From contig NC_008048.1 of assembly GCF_000013985.1 (NCBI RefSeq), forward strand, positions 434,001 to 498,000: a DNA stretch of 64,000 nucleotides, written 5' to 3'. Position numbers and translations under genes: made by a program. The notes under the pieces are model-generated. The model saw only the letters and a list, made by a program, of their open reading frames with translations. It did not search any database and had not been told where the DNA came from. Below, one piece after another: positions 61,989-64,000 of this stretch (positions are counted from its first letter, which is position 1; each line of letters opens with the position of its first letter). This DNA comes from Sphingopyxis alaskensis RB2256. GTDB taxonomy: Bacteria > Pseudomonadota > Alphaproteobacteria > Sphingomonadales > Sphingomonadaceae.

Positions 61989-62866
61989 CAACTGTTCCTA
62001 TCGCCGCCAAGCACGGGCGACTTTGCGCTTTGGTTCCCGCTCGCTGCGGCGCGGCCGCGGGGTCCGTTGAAATAATCCTGTATCCACGGATGCTGGGTGG
62101 CAAGCAGTTCGGGGATGGTGCCGACCGCGATCACCCTTTTCTCCGCGAGCACGGCAACGCGGTCGCACGTCGCGTAGAGCGTGTCGAGGTCGTGGGTGAT
62201 GAGAAAGACGGTGAGCCCCATCGTGTCGGCCAGTTCGCGGATCAGCGCGTCGAACTTGGCGGCGCCGATGGGATCGAGCCCCGCGGTCGGCTCGTCGAGA
62301 AAAAGCAGCGCGGGGTCGAGCGCCAGCGCGCGCGCGAGGCCCGCGCGCTTGACCATGCCGCCCGACAGTTCGGCGGGATATTTGGGTCCGGCATCGGGCG
62401 GCAGCCCGACCATCTGCACCTTGTAGGCGGCGATCTCGTCGAGCAGCTTCGCGTCGAGCCGTGGATAGAATTCGCGCAGCGGCACCTGGATATTCTCGGC
62501 GACGCTCAGCGTCGAGAAGAGCGCGCCGCCCTGGAACATCACCCCCCAGCGGCGGCGCAGGTCGCGCGATTCCTCTTCGTCGGCGATCGTGTCGAGCGTC
62601 TTGCCATAAACCTCGATCTCGCCCGCCGTCGGCGTCTGCAGCCCGATGATCGAGCGCATCAGCACCGACTTGCCGGTGCCCGACCCGCCGACCACGCCAA
62701 GGATTTCGCCCGAGCGCACGTCGAGGTCGAGCCCGTCGTGGACCACGGCATCGCCGAACTGGTTTCTGAGGCCGCGGATGCATATGGCGCGGTCGAAGGC
62801 TTCGGGGCGCACCGCGTCGGCGGCGGCCAGTTCTTCGCGGATTTCGCTGTTCTGTTTCCCGGCCAT
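61988..62866 (-). CDS. MlaF-like ABC transporter ATPase
   Basis: Protein of 292 residues from the ATG at 62864-62866. It has Walker A GGSGTGKS, Q-loop MFQGGALFSTL, signature LSGGMVKRAGLARAL, Walker B LLFLDEPTAGLDPI and the H-loop ITHDLDT. It powers phospholipid movement through the MlaE-type permease encoded upstream. It has a longer N-terminus than E. coli MlaF. A frame extension to 63799 is only overlap with the permease gene. Confidence 0.94.
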   Translation of the reverse strand: MAGKQNSEIREELAAADAVRPEAFDRAICIRGLRNQFGDAVVHDGLDLDVRSGEILGVVGGSGTGKSVLMRSIIGLQTPTAGEIEVYGKTLDTIADEEESRDLRRRWGVMFQGGALFSTLSVAENIQVPLREFYPRLDAKLLDEIAAYKVQMVGLPPDAGPKYPAELSGGMVKRAGLARALALDPALLFLDEPTAGLDPIGAAKFDALIRELADTMGLTVFLITHDLDTLYATCDRVAVLAEKRVIAVGTIPELLATQHPWIQDYFNGPRGRAAASGNQSAKSPVLGGDRNS

Positions 62867-63972
62867 CAATTCCACCCGAGCGACGAGAAGAAGACCGCGA
62901 AAAAGGCGTCGAGGACGATGACGAGGAAGATGGCGGCGACCACCGCCGAGGTCGTCCGCTGGCCCACTTCCTCCGCATTCTGGCGCACCTGCATCCCTTC
63001 GTAACAGCCGGTGACGCCGATCAATATGCCGAACACCGGCGCCTTGATCAGCATGATCCAGAAATCGGTCATCGGGATGATTTCGCGCAGCCGCTGGATA
63101 TAGGTGAGCGGCGGGATATCGAGCCCGACCCAGCAGAAAAGGCCACCCCCCGCGATCGCGCAAAGGCTGGCGTAAAAGCCGAGCAGCGGCATGGTGATCG
63201 TCGAGGCGGCGACGCGCGGCAGCACGATCGCCTCCATCGGCGACACGCCGATCGTGCGCATCGCGTCGACCTCTTCGGTCAGTTTCATCGTCCCGATCTG
63301 TGCGGCAAAGGCGCTGCCCGACCGGCCCGCGACCATGATCGCGGTCATCAGGAGGCCCAGCTCGCGGATCGAGGCGCGCCCGACGAGGTTGATCGTGAAC
63401 ACCTCCAGCCCGAATTGTTCGAGCTGCACCGCGCCCTGCTGCGCGATGACGATACCGATCAGAAAACTCATCAGGCCGATGATGGGCAGGGCGTCGACGC
63501 CGACGGTCTGAAAGCGCGTGACGATCGCGTTCCAGCGCAGGCGTCGGCGGGCGCGGATCTGGTTGAAGATCGCGACGATCATCGCACCGAAAAAGCCGAC
63601 GATGCCGAGCAGTTCGTTCCAGACCGCGACGCTGGCCGTGCCGATCTGTTCGAGCATTCGTACCCATGCCGGGCGGCGGTCGCGGTGGACGCGATATTCG
63701 CTCTTGTCGCTCGCGAGCGCGTCGAGCAGCCGCTGCGCATCGGCGCTCGCGCCGGTGATCCTGGCGTCGTGGTCGGCGGCGGTGCGCGTGACGATCCACG
63801 CGCCGACGGTATCGATGCGGTCGATCGCCGACAGGTCCAGCGTTGCGATCGGCCCGAGCGCGTCGAGCCGTGCGGGCAGGTCGCCAAGCCGCGCGAGCGT
63901 CAGCCGCCCGGTGAAGCGAACCTCGACGCCATCGGCGCCCTCGCTATGTTCGAAATCCGCCCTGGCCACCAT
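62866..63972 (-). CDS. MlaE-like permease with N-terminal STAS domain
   Basis: Protein of 368 residues. Residues 10-95 resemble a STAS domain (IATLDLSAIDRIDTVGAWIVTR), and the rest is the MlaE permease with five to six membrane segments (IGLMSFLIGIVIAQQGAVQLEQFG, RSGSAFAAQIGTMKLTEEVDAM). In E. coli the STAS function is a separate protein, MlaB; fusion is known in alphaproteobacteria. First gene of the four-gene operon, with a four-base overlap to the ATPase gene. Confidence 0.93.
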   Translation of the reverse strand: MVARADFEHSEGADGVEVRFTGRLTLARLGDLPARLDALGPIATLDLSAIDRIDTVGAWIVTRTAADHDARITGASADAQRLLDALASDKSEYRVHRDRRPAWVRMLEQIGTASVAVWNELLGIVGFFGAMIVAIFNQIRARRRLRWNAIVTRFQTVGVDALPIIGLMSFLIGIVIAQQGAVQLEQFGLEVFTINLVGRASIRELGLLMTAIMVAGRSGSAFAAQIGTMKLTEEVDAMRTIGVSPMEAIVLPRVAASTITMPLLGFYASLCAIAGGGLFCWVGLDIPPLTYIQRLREIIPMTDFWIMLIKAPVFGILIGVTGCYEGMQVRQNAEEVGQRTTSAVVAAIFLVIVLDAFFAVFFSSLGWN

Positions 63973-64000
63973 CGTGCGGGCGACATTGGATTATTTGCCG

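Overview
The window is high-GC DNA that reads as a sphingomonad alphaproteobacterium, most likely Sphingopyxis or a close relative. This is inference from gene content: a class I lysyl-tRNA synthetase, a CIRCE-controlled groES-groEL pair, an M2 peptidase, a PqiC-like lipoprotein in an Mla-type operon, and short inverted repeats of the kind common in these genomes.

Positions 1-22.1 kb are the integrase-proximal end of an integrative element, bounded by an elongator tRNA-Met(CAU) gene (22132-22208). A P4-type integrase (20701-21954) sits at the 3' end of that tRNA and the element runs off the left edge. Its cargo, left to right, is: a partial ParB-like protein; a compact three-gene operon (1883-6391); an IS21-family element (6679-9186) inserted with an 8-bp target duplication into a DUF6933 gene; a RES/Xre toxin-antitoxin pair; a strawberry-notch-type methyltransferase/helicase gene split in two by a Recombinase-In-Trio (RIT) element; a CHC2/Toprim protein; and a secreted lytic transglycosylase.

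The three-gene operon is the best candidate for a little-described system. It encodes a winged-helix-like protein, a Rad50-like ABC ATPase with a four-cysteine centre between coiled coils, and a large helical protein ending in a recognisable PD-(D/E)XK nuclease core. The layout resembles ABC-three-component conflict systems and is probably anti-phage or anti-plasmid; that function is inferred.

From 22.2 kb rightward the DNA looks like chromosomal backbone. It holds a 2'-5' RNA ligase-like protein, several hydrolases, a Kelch lipoprotein, MltG, a TonB receptor truncated beside an IS630 remnant, glutaminyl cyclase, groES-groEL, a MATE pump, an M2 peptidase, an ArsR regulator divergent from an AHSA1/SRPBCC gene, a HerA-like ATPase, PilZ and GGDEF-EAL-PilZ c-di-GMP proteins, lysK, a one-domain asparaginase, a desaturase, nadA, two tandem GlsB-type membrane proteins, an RND efflux adaptor and pump, DUF445, an epimerase, pepN, an SMR transporter, and an Mla-type operon (STAS-MlaE, MlaF, MlaD, PqiC-like) at the right edge. 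A 270-bp MITE-like element with perfect 34-bp inverted ends lies at 26111-26380, and a 961-bp non-coding stretch with a consensus DnaA box and phased repeats lies at 47504-48464.
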